From the NCBI GenBank assembly GCA_017991555.1, contig JAGOQM010000014.1, positions 1 to 64,000 on the forward strand: a stretch of 64,000 nt of DNA, in the 5' to 3' direction. Position numbers and translations under genes: made by a program. Position 1 is the stretch's first letter; the number at the start of each line of letters is the position of its first letter. The notes under the pieces are model-generated. The model worked only from the letters and a program-made list of their open reading frames with translations. It was not told the origin of the DNA and did not search any database. Of this stretch, positions 49,749 to 58,528 are shown piece by piece. The stretch comes from Neisseriaceae bacterium (GTDB taxonomy: Bacteria; Pseudomonadota; Gammaproteobacteria; Burkholderiales; Neisseriaceae).

Positions 49749-51566
49749 ATGGTTAAACCAATGGTAATGGCCCTAATGGTCTTGTTCGGCGGCCACGCAA
49801 TGGCGGCGACGAAGCCTTCAGAAGTGGCCCCAGTGAGTACGCCTGATGTGATTGAAAAGACACAAATTGGCCCAGTTGAAGTGGTGAATACGTCTGTGGT
49901 GCCGAATAATCTGATTCAGGCCGAGCGCCAGGCCAGTGGTTTGTTGGGTATTTTGTCTAGCGAAATGATGTTGCAAAAAGGGCAGGTGGGCAATGCCCTC
50001 AGTAGCTATGGCTATATGTTGCAAAGTACCAAAGACCCTAAGGTGGCCGAACGCGCTGTGGACATCGCCTTGGCGATTCCGGATTTGGCGCGCGCGCGCT
50101 TGTTTTTGGCCCAATGGCGGCAGCTAGAGCCACAGCCAAGTCCCGCTCAGGTTCGCGCGCAGTGGGAATACGACCTCATGACCCAGCAGCTGAACAACGT
50201 GTTTGAACGCTTGCCAGCGGTGCTAGAAGACGCCAGCCTGTCGCAGGCGCGGCGTATTTTTCTGTACATGGCGCAGCTGACCGTCGACAACACCGATTAC
50301 AGCCGGCAGGGCTACCCCGCGGTACACAAGGCGGCGCAAAAATACCCCGAATTGGAAGAGGCAGTGATGGCCGAAGCCATTTATGCTGGCCTGTCGGGCA
50401 AAACCAGAGCCTCTATTGCCGGCTTAACCAAGCTGGCCCAACTCGATCCGATGCTGTCACCGCGCAGTCAGGTGACCTTAAGCCTATTGGCCAATAAGGT
50501 GCCAGGCCTGTTGACCACCTTTTTCTCTAAGGTCGACGCGCGCGATTTATCCTACGGCTGGCAAAAGCTGCAGGTGGACGTGCTGTTAAAGGCCAACAAA
50601 GGCAATGAAGCCTATGCCAAGATGAAAGAGCTGCTGCAAAAAGAGCAGGACAACGCCGATCTGTACGTTGAAGCGGGTTACATTGCGCAGCAATTACAGC
50701 GCCCTAAGGCCGAAGTACGGGCCCATTTTGACCGTGCCTATGATTTAGGCGACGCAGGGCAAAAGAACAAGGTGGCCATGCTGGCCGGGGTGAATGCCTT
50801 AGATGACGACGATGTCGCCAGTGCCAAAGTATGGTTGCAGAAGGTAGAGGGCACGCGCTACGCCTTTGATAAAAACATTTACCTGACCTTGATTGCCCTT
50901 AAAGAAGAAGCCTACGCCGACGCCAAAACCTATTTGGCTGCCGCCAAGCCGCACATGGCGCAGGGCATCGTGTTTAATGAGGCCGACTGGTTGCGTGCAG
51001 ACTTAATGCTTTTACACTCGCAAAAGCCGGCGCCTGAAGTGCTGTTGAATCACCTCACCAGGCTGATTGATCTTGAAATGGCCAAGGGTCAGAAGGCCAA
51101 TCAGGCCGTTTTGGCGGTATTGCTCTACGATAGAGGCATCATTTACGCCGACCGATTAAAGCAGCCCGAAGTGGCGATTGCCGACTTTGCCAAAGTATTG
51201 GTGTGGCAGCCCAAAGACGCAGAAACACTCAACGCCATGGGTTACACCATGCTGTCGATTCCGGGCCGATTGAATGACGCCATCGAGCACATCGAGGCCG
51301 CCTACGTTTTGTCGCCAAATTCGCCGACGGTGAATGACAGCTTGGGTTGGGCCTATTTCTTGCAGGGCAAACCGCAGGCCGCAGAGCCGTACTTGAAAGT
51401 GGCCTATGACCGCTTCCCCGACACCGAAGTGGTGTTGCACTATGTGGAAGTGTTGTGGCAGCTGGGTAAGTATAGAGAAGCCCAGGTGATTGTGGACAAG
51501 GCCTTGGCCGACCCAGAATCGGCCGACAAAGTGCAGGCGCTGATGCAGCGCTTGGCGAAACCATAA
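49749..51566 (+). CDS. Exported TPR-repeat protein
   Basis: A 605-residue protein with a signal peptide (cleavage likely after HAMA, about residue 18) and tetratricopeptide-type helical repeats; the clearest are in the C-terminal third (DAETLNAMGYTML, SPTVNDSLGWAYF). It is probably periplasmic. I prefer ATG 49749 over an ATG five codons upstream because GAGAAGAGA precedes it. It lies directly before lolB and ispE, a conserved betaproteobacterial order. A role in envelope biogenesis is inferred from this context only. Confidence 0.8.
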   Translation: MVKPMVMALMVLFGGHAMAATKPSEVAPVSTPDVIEKTQIGPVEVVNTSVVPNNLIQAERQASGLLGILSSEMMLQKGQVGNALSSYGYMLQSTKDPKVAERAVDIALAIPDLARARLFLAQWRQLEPQPSPAQVRAQWEYDLMTQQLNNVFERLPAVLEDASLSQARRIFLYMAQLTVDNTDYSRQGYPAVHKAAQKYPELEEAVMAEAIYAGLSGKTRASIAGLTKLAQLDPMLSPRSQVTLSLLANKVPGLLTTFFSKVDARDLSYGWQKLQVDVLLKANKGNEAYAKMKELLQKEQDNADLYVEAGYIAQQLQRPKAEVRAHFDRAYDLGDAGQKNKVAMLAGVNALDDDDVASAKVWLQKVEGTRYAFDKNIYLTLIALKEEAYADAKTYLAAAKPHMAQGIVFNEADWLRADLMLLHSQKPAPEVLLNHLTRLIDLEMAKGQKANQAVLAVLLYDRGIIYADRLKQPEVAIADFAKVLVWQPKDAETLNAMGYTMLSIPGRLNDAIEHIEAAYVLSPNSPTVNDSLGWAYFLQGKPQAAEPYLKVAYDRFPDTEVVLHYVEVLWQLGKYREAQVIVDKALADPESADKVQALMQRLAKP

Positions 51567-51576
51567 GGTGGGCACG

Positions 51577-52173
51577 ATGATGAATTGGATGCGTAAGGCG
51601 GCGCTGGCCGCCGCCGTTTTGACCATAGGTGCCTGTGGTGTGTTTGATGGCCCCAAAGAAGCGATGCCATGGCAGGCCGGCGGTGAGGTGCAGGATGGCT
51701 TCTATGCCGAAGGCCGGCTGGCGGTGAAGATTGAAGACAAAGGTTCGTATGCGCCGTTTGAGTGGCTGGTGACCGTAGACAAGCAGGAAGTCAACGTGAA
51801 GTCGCCGCTGGGCAATACGGTGGGGGTGTTGTGTGAGGACGCCCAAGGCGTGATCGCGGCCGGCAATAACGAAGTGTATGAAGACGACAGTGCTGAAAAC
51901 CTAAGCCAGCGGCTGTTGGGCTTTAGCCTGCCATTGGATAAGTTACACTATTGGGCCAATGGCCAATGGTTGCCGAATGAGCCTCACCACATCGACAGCA
52001 GCGGGCGCTTGCAGCAACTAGGGTGGACGGTAGAGCGTTCGGCCACGGTGGGCGAGGCGAAGCCTCGGCTGTTGGTGTTAGAGCGCCCAGGCTTGACCCT
52101 GCGGCTGGTGTTTGATGACTTTGCCGCGGCGCCCGCTGACGCCGAGGCGACGTGTAGCATTCGTTCAAAATAA
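51577..52173 (+). CDS. lolB: Outer membrane lipoprotein receptor LolB
   Basis: LolB receives lipoproteins from LolA and inserts them into the outer membrane. The 198-residue product has a lipoprotein signal with lipobox IGAC (cysteine near residue 21) and the LolB-like pattern EGRLAVKI ... then SPLGNTVGVL. ATG 51577 has AAGGTG upstream; a GTG nine bases earlier is also in frame. It lies between the TPR gene (10-base gap) and ispE. Confidence 0.85.
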   Translation: MMNWMRKAALAAAVLTIGACGVFDGPKEAMPWQAGGEVQDGFYAEGRLAVKIEDKGSYAPFEWLVTVDKQEVNVKSPLGNTVGVLCEDAQGVIAAGNNEVYEDDSAENLSQRLLGFSLPLDKLHYWANGQWLPNEPHHIDSSGRLQQLGWTVERSATVGEAKPRLLVLERPGLTLRLVFDDFAAAPADAEATCSIRSK

Positions 52174-52193
52174 CCCCTCTGGTTAGGATAGAA

Positions 52194-53054
52194 ATGGTTT
52201 TAGATGCAGTAGCGCCCGGCGCCATCGCTTATGCGGCGCCGGCAAAATTAAACTTGATGTTGAAAATTGTGGGCCGCCGTGCCGACGGCTACCACCTGTT
52301 GGAAACGGTGTTTCGGTTTGTTGATTTGAACGACACCGTGTGTTTGAAGGTGCGCGATGATGGCCAAGTGCGACTGCACACCTTGATCACGGGGGTGGCG
52401 CCAGAGCAGGATTTAACCGTGCGCGCCGCGCGTTTGTTGCAGCAGGCCAGCGGCAGTCCCCTGGGCGCAGACATCTGGGTCGACAAAAAAATTCCCATGG
52501 GTGGCGGCTTGGGTGGGGGCAGCTCGGATGCCGCCACCGTGCTTTTGGGCCTAAATCATCTGTGGAAGGTGGGTTTTTCGCGCGATCGTCTCATTCAATT
52601 AGGGGTGACTTTAGGGGCGGATGTGCCGGTTTTTGTGTATGGCCAAAATTCTTTTGCAACGGGCGTTGGCGAGGATTTGACACCGGTTTCTTTGGAAAAA
52701 CAATGGTATGTGATCGTCCGTCCTAAAGTGCATGTTGAAACTGCGAAAATATTTACACACGAGGGGTTGACAAGGAATTCAATCCCCAGCATAATGCGAA
52801 CCCTCACAACAACGCAGCAACGTCACAACGACATGCAGGCAGTGGTTGTGAGTGAATATCCTCAGGTTGCCGAAGCGTTAGACGCGCTAACAAATTTCGG
52901 GCAGCCCCTGATGACAGGCTCTGGTTCATGTGTCTTTTTAGAGATCGAATCGGAAGGTGAGGCAAGACAGGTTTATCAAGCTTTGTCTGAGCAACAACAT
53001 GAAGTGTACTGTGTTCAAGGTTTATCAGAACACCCACTTTTAAGCTTAGGTTAA
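52194..53054 (+). CDS. ispE: 4-diphosphocytidyl-2-C-methyl-D-erythritol kinase
   Basis: A GHMP kinase of the MEP isoprenoid pathway. The 286-residue product has the substrate-binding PAKLNLMLKIVGRRADGYH region and the ATP loop PMGGGLGGGSSDAA. It ends four bases before a tRNA-Gln gene, so the tRNA is probably processed from the ispE transcript. It is third in the TPR-lolB-ispE run. Confidence 0.96.
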   Translation: MVLDAVAPGAIAYAAPAKLNLMLKIVGRRADGYHLLETVFRFVDLNDTVCLKVRDDGQVRLHTLITGVAPEQDLTVRAARLLQQASGSPLGADIWVDKKIPMGGGLGGGSSDAATVLLGLNHLWKVGFSRDRLIQLGVTLGADVPVFVYGQNSFATGVGEDLTPVSLEKQWYVIVRPKVHVETAKIFTHEGLTRNSIPSIMRTLTTTQQRHNDMQAVVVSEYPQVAEALDALTNFGQPLMTGSGSCVFLEIESEGEARQVYQALSEQQHEVYCVQGLSEHPLLSLG

Positions 53055-53058
53055 GTAT

Positions 53059-53133
53059 TGGGGTGTCGCCAAGTGGTAAGGCACTGGATTTTGATTCCAG
53101 CATTCGTAGGTTCGATCCCTACCACCCCAGCCA
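53059..53133 (+). tRNA. tRNA-Gln (anticodon TTG)
   Basis: A 75-base cloverleaf with acceptor TGGGGTG pairing CACCCCA, anticodon loop TTTTGAT in the stem CTGGA/TCCAG, T arm GGTTCGATCC and an encoded CCA end. It reads CAA codons. No separate promoter fits in the four bases after ispE. Confidence 0.97.
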
Positions 53134-53144
53134 AACAATAAAAA

Positions 53145-53176
53145 AAGCGTGTAAGGTGACTTACACGCTTTTTTTT
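53145..53176 (+). terminator. Terminator after tRNA-Gln
   Basis: Eleven-base arms (53145-53155 and 53160-53170) with a GTGA loop, then eight T residues. It closes the TPR-lolB-ispE-tRNA unit. Confidence 0.92.
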
Positions 53177-53223
53177 GTCTTTTTTTAATGTGTTGTGAAA
53201 ATGATTCTGGCCAGCGGCTTTAT

Positions 53224-53252
53224 TTGGATTGCGAACCAGAAGCGTGTATTAT
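53224..53252 (+). promoter_or_regulatory. Probable sigma-70 promoter of prs
   Basis: TTGGAT (53224-53229), a 17-base spacer and TATTAT (53247-53252). The predicted leader is about 85 bases. Confidence 0.6.
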
Positions 53253-53343
53253 GGCATTCGGTGCGAAAAGGCACACTTTAAACCATATTTTTATGGGCTT
53301 AAGTATGAAACAAAAAACGAAATTAAACGTGAGCGAAGGTAAA

Positions 53344-54327
53344 ATGGCTGCATATGATAGTTTGATGGTGTTTACGGGCAATGCTAACCCTGAGTTGGCC
53401 GTTAACGTTGTAAAACACTTGGATATTTCAATTGGTCGCGCGTCTGTTGGCCGTTTTTCTGATGGTGAAGTCGCCGTTGAGTTGCTAGAAAACGTCCGCG
53501 GTCGCGACGTGTTCATTTTGCAACCGACCTGCGCCCCAACCAACGACAACCTAATGGAAATTCTGACCATGGCCGACGCGCTTAAGCGTGCTTCTGCTGG
53601 TCGTATTACCGCCGCCATTCCTTACTTCGGTTATGCGCGTCAAGACCGTCGTCCTCGTTCTGTTCGTGTGCCTATTTCTGCTAAGCTTGTGGCCAACATG
53701 TTGTATTCAGCCGGCGTTGACCGTGTGCTGACCGTTGACCTACACGCCGACCAAATTCAAGGCTTCTTCGACATTCCTGTGGACAACGTTTACGCCACCC
53801 CGATCCTGACCAACGACATCATCCAGCAACGCATGGAAAATGTGACCGTGGTGAGCCCAGACATCGGTGGTGTGGTGCGCGCGCGCGCCGTGGCCAAAAT
53901 GCTGCATGCAGACCTAGCCATCATCGACAAGCGTCGTCCTAAAGCCAACGTGGCCGAAGTGATGAACATCATCGGTGACATCGAAGGCCGTACCTGTGTG
54001 ATCGTGGACGACATGATCGACACCGCCAATACCCTATGTAAAGCGGCTTCTGCTTTGAAAGAACGCGGCGCAGCACGCGTATTGGCTTATGCAACCCACC
54101 CTGTGTTCTCAGGCGAAGCGGTTGCCCGTATTAATTCATCAGACATTGACGAAGTGGTCATCACCGACACCATTCCTTTGAGTGCCGAAGCCAAAGCTTC
54201 GCCACGCATTCGTCAGGTAACCATTGCTGGCTTGATGGCCGAAACCGTTCGCCGCATCAGCAATGAAGAGTCAGTGTCTTACCTCTTTAATGAGGAACTG
54301 GTTACGCCAGGATCATTCCTGCCGTAG
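53344..54327 (+). CDS. prs: Ribose-phosphate pyrophosphokinase
   Basis: Makes PRPP from ribose-5-phosphate and ATP for purine, pyrimidine, histidine and NAD synthesis; it feeds the his pathway in this window. From ATG 53344 (GAAGG upstream) it has 327 residues beginning [19 protein letters not shown], matching the family; the open frame upstream covers the promoter. FGYARQDR, the [11 protein letters not shown] block and the PRPP loop [10 protein letters not shown] are visible. Confidence 0.97.
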   Translation: MAAYDSLMVFTGNANPELAVNVVKHLDISIGRASVGRFSDGEVAVELLENVRGRDVFILQPTCAPTNDNLMEILTMADALKRASAGRITAAIPYFGYARQDRRPRSVRVPISAKLVANMLYSAGVDRVLTVDLHADQIQGFFDIPVDNVYATPILTNDIIQQRMENVTVVSPDIGGVVRARAVAKMLHADLAIIDKRRPKANVAEVMNIIGDIEGRTCVIVDDMIDTANTLCKAASALKERGAARVLAYATHPVFSGEAVARINSSDIDEVVITDTIPLSAEAKASPRIRQVTIAGLMAETVRRISNEESVSYLFNEELVTPGSFLP

Positions 54328-54384
54328 ACATTGCCGACTGGTCGCGGTTTGGCAGTGTTTTATTAACTTTAGGAGTTTTATACT

Positions 54385-55011
54385 ATGTCATACGAAATTA
54401 AAGCTACCCTACGCGAAGAGCAAGGCACTGGTGCGAGCCGCCGCCTACGTCGCGAAGGTAAACTACCTGCAGTAATCTATGGTGATCATCAAGAAGCCAA
54501 AGCCATTACTGTTGAGCACAACGCTGTATTCTACGCTTTGCAAAACGAAAGCTTCCACAGCTCTGTGTTGAAAATTGAATTGGAAGGCAAAACCAGCGAA
54601 GTCATCGTGCGTGACTTCCAAATGCACCCTTTCAAACCTGCTGTACAACACATCGACTTCCAAGTGATCAACGCTAAAGAAGAAGTTAAAGTACGTGTGC
54701 CACTACACATTGTTAACGCTGACAAATCGCCAGCCGTTAAACTACAAGGTGGCCGTATTTCTCAGTTGATCAGCATGATCGAAGTGATTGCTTTGCCTAC
54801 CGCCATTCCTGAGTTCTTGGAATTAGACGTGCTTAAAGCCGTTGGTGGTCAAGTATTGCACATCTCTGACATTAAATTCCCAGAAGGTGTTAAATCGATT
54901 GCTTTGGCTCGTCACACTGACTTGGCCGTTGCTTCTGTATCTGGCAAAGGCCGCGCCATTGTTGAAGATGAAGAAGAAGCTGCTGCAGAAGAAGCCCCTG
55001 CTGCTGAATAA
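54385..55011 (+). CDS. rplY: 50S ribosomal protein L25/general stress protein Ctc
   Basis: A 5S rRNA-binding ribosomal protein of the long (CTC) form with 208 residues: an N-terminal L25 domain (about 1-93) and a C-terminal TL5/CTC beta domain, ending in a Glu/Ala-rich tail. It starts after TAGGAG. Codon use is strongly biased. It follows prs after 57 bases, the common prs-rplY order, and ends at a strong terminator. Confidence 0.96.
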   Translation: MSYEIKATLREEQGTGASRRLRREGKLPAVIYGDHQEAKAITVEHNAVFYALQNESFHSSVLKIELEGKTSEVIVRDFQMHPFKPAVQHIDFQVINAKEEVKVRVPLHIVNADKSPAVKLQGGRISQLISMIEVIALPTAIPEFLELDVLKAVGGQVLHISDIKFPEGVKSIALARHTDLAVASVSGKGRAIVEDEEEAAAEEAPAAE

Positions 55012-55024
55012 GCCTATTGGTTTT

Positions 55025-55057
55025 AAAAACCCCGCGTGTCGACGCGGGGTTTTTTTA
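55025..55057 (+). terminator. Terminator of prs-rplY
   Basis: AAAAACCCCGCGT pairs with ACGCGGGGTTTTT around a GTCG loop, with a T run. Confidence 0.93.
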
Positions 55058-55145
55058 TGCCTGTACGAAGCCGCTCAGGCTGGCTGTGGCGGTTTTTGCG
55101 CCAAAGTGTGACATTGGTCAGGGTTTATGTGGCCTTGACTTGGGC

Positions 55146-55184
55146 CTGATCAAAATCAAGGTTATACTCTTAAACAGATAGAAT
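55146..55184 (+). promoter_or_regulatory. FNR-like box and -10 candidates upstream of uspA
   Basis: CTGATCAAAATCAA (55146-55159) matches TTGAT-N4-ATCAA at nine of ten positions. Candidate -10 boxes are TATACT (55163-55168) and TAGAAT (55179-55184); the second would place the box near the usual activating distance, the first would make it overlap the promoter. Confidence 0.45.
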
Positions 55185-55207
55185 AAAATCAAACAAGGAG
55201 GATTCCT

Positions 55208-55687
55208 ATGTACAAGCACCTAGTGGTGGCAGTGGATGGTAGCAATACCAGCTTATTGGCCCTAAAACATGCGTCGGAGTTGGCGGTTTTACTGCAAGCC
55301 AAGCTGACCTTAGTGACCGTGGCTAATCCAACCGAATACATGGCTTTGGCGCCAGAATTTTTACAGCACGGTAATTATGAAGAAACCGCACGGGTACAAG
55401 GTCAGGCCGTTTTAGACAAGGCTTTGGCTGAGGCTCAGGCGCAGGGCGTGACCGAATTGGCGAGCCACATGGCGATTTCCAGCAAGGGTGCCAAAGACAT
55501 GGCGCAGCTATTGGTGGACTATGCCAACGAACACAGTGCCGACGCCATCGTGTTGGGCACGCATGGCCGCTCTGGCCTCATGCACTTGCTGATGGGCAGT
55601 TTTGCCGAAACCGTGATGCGCTTGAGCACGCTGCCGTTGTTGGTGATTCGTAATGATCAAAAAGAGACGCAAAGTGATGATGACTAA
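55208..55687 (+). CDS. Universal stress protein (UspA family)
   Basis: A 159-residue cytoplasmic nucleotide-binding stress protein. The ATP-binding pattern G-x2-G-x9-G-S is present in GTHGRSGLMHLLMGSFAE, so it is probably the ATP-binding type. It starts after CAAGGAGG. The upstream region has an FNR-like box, which would fit control by oxygen as known for usp genes in Pseudomonas. It is monocistronic. Confidence 0.92.
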   Translation: MYKHLVVAVDGSNTSLLALKHASELAVLLQAKLTLVTVANPTEYMALAPEFLQHGNYEETARVQGQAVLDKALAEAQAQGVTELASHMAISSKGAKDMAQLLVDYANEHSADAIVLGTHGRSGLMHLLMGSFAETVMRLSTLPLLVIRNDQKETQSDDD

Positions 55688-55712
55688 GCCTAACGCTTAG
55701 CCTGTGCCGCTT

Positions 55713-55743
55713 AAAAAGCCTGATGCCTGCATCAGGCTTTTTT
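55713..55743 (+). terminator. Terminator of the usp gene
   Basis: Perfect 12-base arms (55715-55726 and 55729-55740), then a T run. Confidence 0.92.
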
Positions 55744-55842
55744 GCGTTTGGCTGCGCTAATGGGGTCATTTGACGTATAATTGCTTGATCTAAATGAGTA
55801 GGGCGTGGCCATGGTGGCGGCGCTCGTAGAAGTGAGATCTGG

Positions 55843-56646
55843 ATGCAATCAGAGGCAACTGTGAATGAACGCCGCTTTGGCGGTATTGCGCGTCTGTATG
55901 GCGCCCCCGCTTTGGCGTACTTTGCGCAGGCGCATGTGTGCGTGGTGGGTTTGGGCGGCGTCGGCTCTTGGGTGGTTGAGGCTTTAGCCCGTACCGGGGT
56001 GGGGCGCTTGACCATCATCGACTTAGACAACGTGGCCGAATCCAACATCAACCGCCAGCTGCCGGCCTTAGATTCACAGCTGGGCAAGCCGAAGGTGATG
56101 GCCTTGGCCGAGCGCGTGTTCGACATTAACCCACAGTGTCAGGTGCGGCAAATCGAAGATTTCGTGACCGAAGACAACCTGGCAGAATACCTGCCGGCCG
56201 ACTGCCACTTTGTGGTGGACGCCATTGACCAAGTGCGGGTGAAAGCCGCCATGGCCAATTACTTGGTGCGTCAGAAAGTGCCTTTTGTGGTGTCTGGCGG
56301 CGCCGGCGGACAAAAGAATCCAGCCCTGATTCAAAGCGCCGATCTGGGCGCGGTCACGCAGGATCCCTTATTGGCCAATGTGCGCTACACCTTAAAAAAA
56401 CGCTACGGCTTTAGCCGTGACTTAAAAAAGAAAATGCGCGTGCCCTGTGTGTTTTCGACCGAACAGATTACGCCCCCGCAAACGGCCGAAGCGTGCGCCA
56501 CCGATGCCGCGCCACAGGGCCTGTCTTGCGCGGGCTATGGGGCCAGCATGATGGTGACGGCCACCTTCGGGCTGCACTGTGCTCAGGCCTGTATTGACGC
56601 CCTAGTAAAGCAGTCTATGGCGCAACAGGCTAAGGCTGCACCATGA
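55843..56646 (+). CDS. tcdA: tRNA threonylcarbamoyladenosine dehydratase
   Basis: An E1-like ATP-dependent enzyme cyclising t6A37 of tRNA to ct6A. The 267-residue product starts with the family block RRFGGIARLYG, followed by the nucleotide loop VVGLGGVGSWVVEAL and the DLDNVAESNINRQ block. ThiF/MoeB relatives are alternatives, but the N-terminal signature fits TcdA. It overlaps scpA by four bases. Confidence 0.93.
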   Translation: MQSEATVNERRFGGIARLYGAPALAYFAQAHVCVVGLGGVGSWVVEALARTGVGRLTIIDLDNVAESNINRQLPALDSQLGKPKVMALAERVFDINPQCQVRQIEDFVTEDNLAEYLPADCHFVVDAIDQVRVKAAMANYLVRQKVPFVVSGGAGGQKNPALIQSADLGAVTQDPLLANVRYTLKKRYGFSRDLKKKMRVPCVFSTEQITPPQTAEACATDAAPQGLSCAGYGASMMVTATFGLHCAQACIDALVKQSMAQQAKAAP

Positions 56647-57449
56647 GCCTACAAGGGCCAGGGGCCATTCCTTTTGCCCATGTATTTGGTCAGCCGGTAC
56701 TGGACGTGCCGCAAGACTTATTCATTCCGCCCGATGCGCTTAAAGTGGTGTTGGAAAGCTTTGAGGGGCCGCTGGATCTGCTTCTGTACCTGATCCGTAA
56801 GCAAAATATGGACGTGCTTAACATTCCCATGGTGGCCATTACCGAGCAATACCTAGCTTACATTGGTGGCATGCAGCAGCATCAGCTAGACCTCGTGGCC
56901 GAGTATTTACTCATGGCCGCCATGCTGATCGAAATCAAGTCGCGCTTGCTGTTACCGAAGGTGCATCAGGCCGAAGAGGAAGACGAGGATCCGCGAGCGG
57001 AGCTGGTGCGGCGCCTGTTGGCCTATGAGCAAATGAAGCTGGCGGCGGCAGGCTTGGATGAGCTGCCTCAGGCGGGGCGTGATTTCGCTTGGGTGGTGAT
57101 GCATTTGGAGGGGGAAGCTGTCGCACCGCAGCTGCCCGACGTCAGCCTGGTCGACTTAAAGCAGGCCTGGCTGTCGATTTTGTCTCGTGCCAAGCACACC
57201 CAAAGCCATCAGGTGCAAACCGAAATGCTGTCGGTGCGGGCGCAGATGACGCACATTCTAAAGCAGCTACAGCAGCATGGCTCGGCCGAGTTTGAGGCTT
57301 TTTTTGACCTCGACGCTGGGGTGAGCCATCTGGTGGTGAGCTTTATCGCCGTGTTGGAGTTGGTAAAAGAGGGGCTGGTGCGCATCGTACAGGAGGCCCC
57401 CTATCGGCCCATCTGGGTGCATGGCAGTGGCGCCGCGGCGACAATATAA
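56643..57449 (+). CDS. scpA: Segregation and condensation protein A
   Basis: The kleisin subunit bridging SMC heads, with ScpB completing the condensin. The 268-residue product has the N-terminal SFEGPLDLLLYLIRKQNMDV block and a C-terminal winged helix. An acidic linker (EEEDEDPRAE) lies in the middle. It is coupled to tcdA by ATGA. Neither smc nor scpB is in the window. Confidence 0.92.
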   Translation: MSLQGPGAIPFAHVFGQPVLDVPQDLFIPPDALKVVLESFEGPLDLLLYLIRKQNMDVLNIPMVAITEQYLAYIGGMQQHQLDLVAEYLLMAAMLIEIKSRLLLPKVHQAEEEDEDPRAELVRRLLAYEQMKLAAAGLDELPQAGRDFAWVVMHLEGEAVAPQLPDVSLVDLKQAWLSILSRAKHTQSHQVQTEMLSVRAQMTHILKQLQQHGSAEFEAFFDLDAGVSHLVVSFIAVLELVKEGLVRIVQEAPYRPIWVHGSGAAATI

Positions 57450-57469
57450 AAACAAAGAGAGAACATAAT

Positions 57470-57925
57470 ATGAAGGTTGTGAATCCCAAAGTACACGAAA
57501 CCTTGCGCGATCATTATATGATTTTGCCGCACTGTCAGGCCTTGGGCCTTAAATATGAAGGCATCGAAGCGGATGAGGCCATCGTGCTGAGCTTGCCGTG
57601 GCAGGCTGCCTTCAATGGCCCTGATGGCGCCATGCATGGTGGGCCATTGGCGACGCTAGTGGATGTGGCCTGCGCCATTGCCGTGACGGCGTGGTTGCCC
57701 CAGTTTGAGGCCTTGGCCACGCTAGACATGCGCCTGGATTTTTTACGTCCGGTGCAGCCCAATAAGCCTGTGTTTGCAAAGGCCGTGTGCGAGCCAGTGA
57801 CGGGCATGATTGCCTACGTGAAGGCAGAATGTTATCAAGAGGGTGAGGCGGAGCCAGTGGTGCTGTGTACGGCCGCGTTCATTCGGTCGCCGTTGCCACG
57901 GGCGATACTGGAGGCTTTGGTATGA
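57470..57925 (+). CDS. Hotdog-fold thioesterase (PaaI-like), first copy
   Basis: A 151-residue hotdog protein with the PaaI-type block GAMHGGPLATLVDVACAIAV, followed by LDMRLDFLRPV. Such enzymes hydrolyse acyl-CoA thioesters; the acyl group is unknown. It overlaps the next hotdog gene by ATGA. It lies 20 bases after scpA and may share its transcript. Confidence 0.85.
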   Translation: MKVVNPKVHETLRDHYMILPHCQALGLKYEGIEADEAIVLSLPWQAAFNGPDGAMHGGPLATLVDVACAIAVTAWLPQFEALATLDMRLDFLRPVQPNKPVFAKAVCEPVTGMIAYVKAECYQEGEAEPVVLCTAAFIRSPLPRAILEALV

Positions 57926-58332
57926 GTTTTATTCAAAACAAGCAGGCCACAGAGGCTTTGCACCAGCACATGCCGTATGCGGCGTTTATAGGCATGCAGG
58001 TTGGCCACGATGTGGCGCAGCCGCAGCTGTGTTTTTTACCGTTCAAGCCTGACCTCATCGGCAACACCGTTTTGCCTTCTTTACATGGTGGCCTGGTGGC
58101 GGGCTTTTTGCAGTCGTCGGCTTGGGTTGGCGCCTTTGGCGCCGCCGAAGGGCCGGTCAAGCTGTTGGATTTTTCGCTCGATTACTTACGTCCTGGTCTG
58201 GCGAAGGATGCCTATGCTGATTTTGACATTGTGCGCATCGGGCAACGCATTGTGAACGTGCAGGTGCGTATGTGGCAGCAGGATAAGGCCAAACTAATCG
58301 CTACGGCACGAGCACATTTTGAACGGGTTTAG
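57922..58332 (+). CDS. Hotdog-fold thioesterase (PaaI-like), second copy
   Basis: A 136-residue paralogue-like partner of the preceding gene. ATG 57922 lies in the overlap with the upstream stop, and the longer open frame is unlikely. LHGGLVAGFLQSSAWVGAF and LDFSLDYLRPG correspond to the hotdog helix and following strand of the first copy. Adjacent, coupled hotdog genes suggest a heteromeric or two-step thioesterase. The substrate is unknown. Confidence 0.82.
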   Translation: MSFIQNKQATEALHQHMPYAAFIGMQVGHDVAQPQLCFLPFKPDLIGNTVLPSLHGGLVAGFLQSSAWVGAFGAAEGPVKLLDFSLDYLRPGLAKDAYADFDIVRIGQRIVNVQVRMWQQDKAKLIATARAHFERV

Positions 58333-58349
58333 TGCGGCCATAGATGACC

Positions 58350-58379
58350 AAAAAGCAAACCTAAGGGTTTGCTTTTTTT
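58350..58379 (+). terminator. Terminator of the tcdA-scpA-thioesterase run
   Basis: A stem of about 11 bases (AAAAGCAAACC and its complement) with a 3-base loop and seven T residues. Confidence 0.9.
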
Positions 58380-58528
58380 GTGGGCTGGCGGAGCAGTCAT
58401 GATGTATTGTAGCGATGAGGCAGTCTCAATAGCGGCTTTGGAGCCTCATTTTAACCGCTTGGTCACGCGCCACTCTAGGACGTTTATCTTCTGCGGGCCA
58501 TGCCGTTCGCAGCGGTAATCAACCAAAG

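Noticed and set aside
58399..58518. 39-codon plus-strand frame after the second thioesterase gene, with GGAG before ATG
   Set aside because: It follows a strong terminator, has no recognisable fold or family, and unusual composition. Probably chance.
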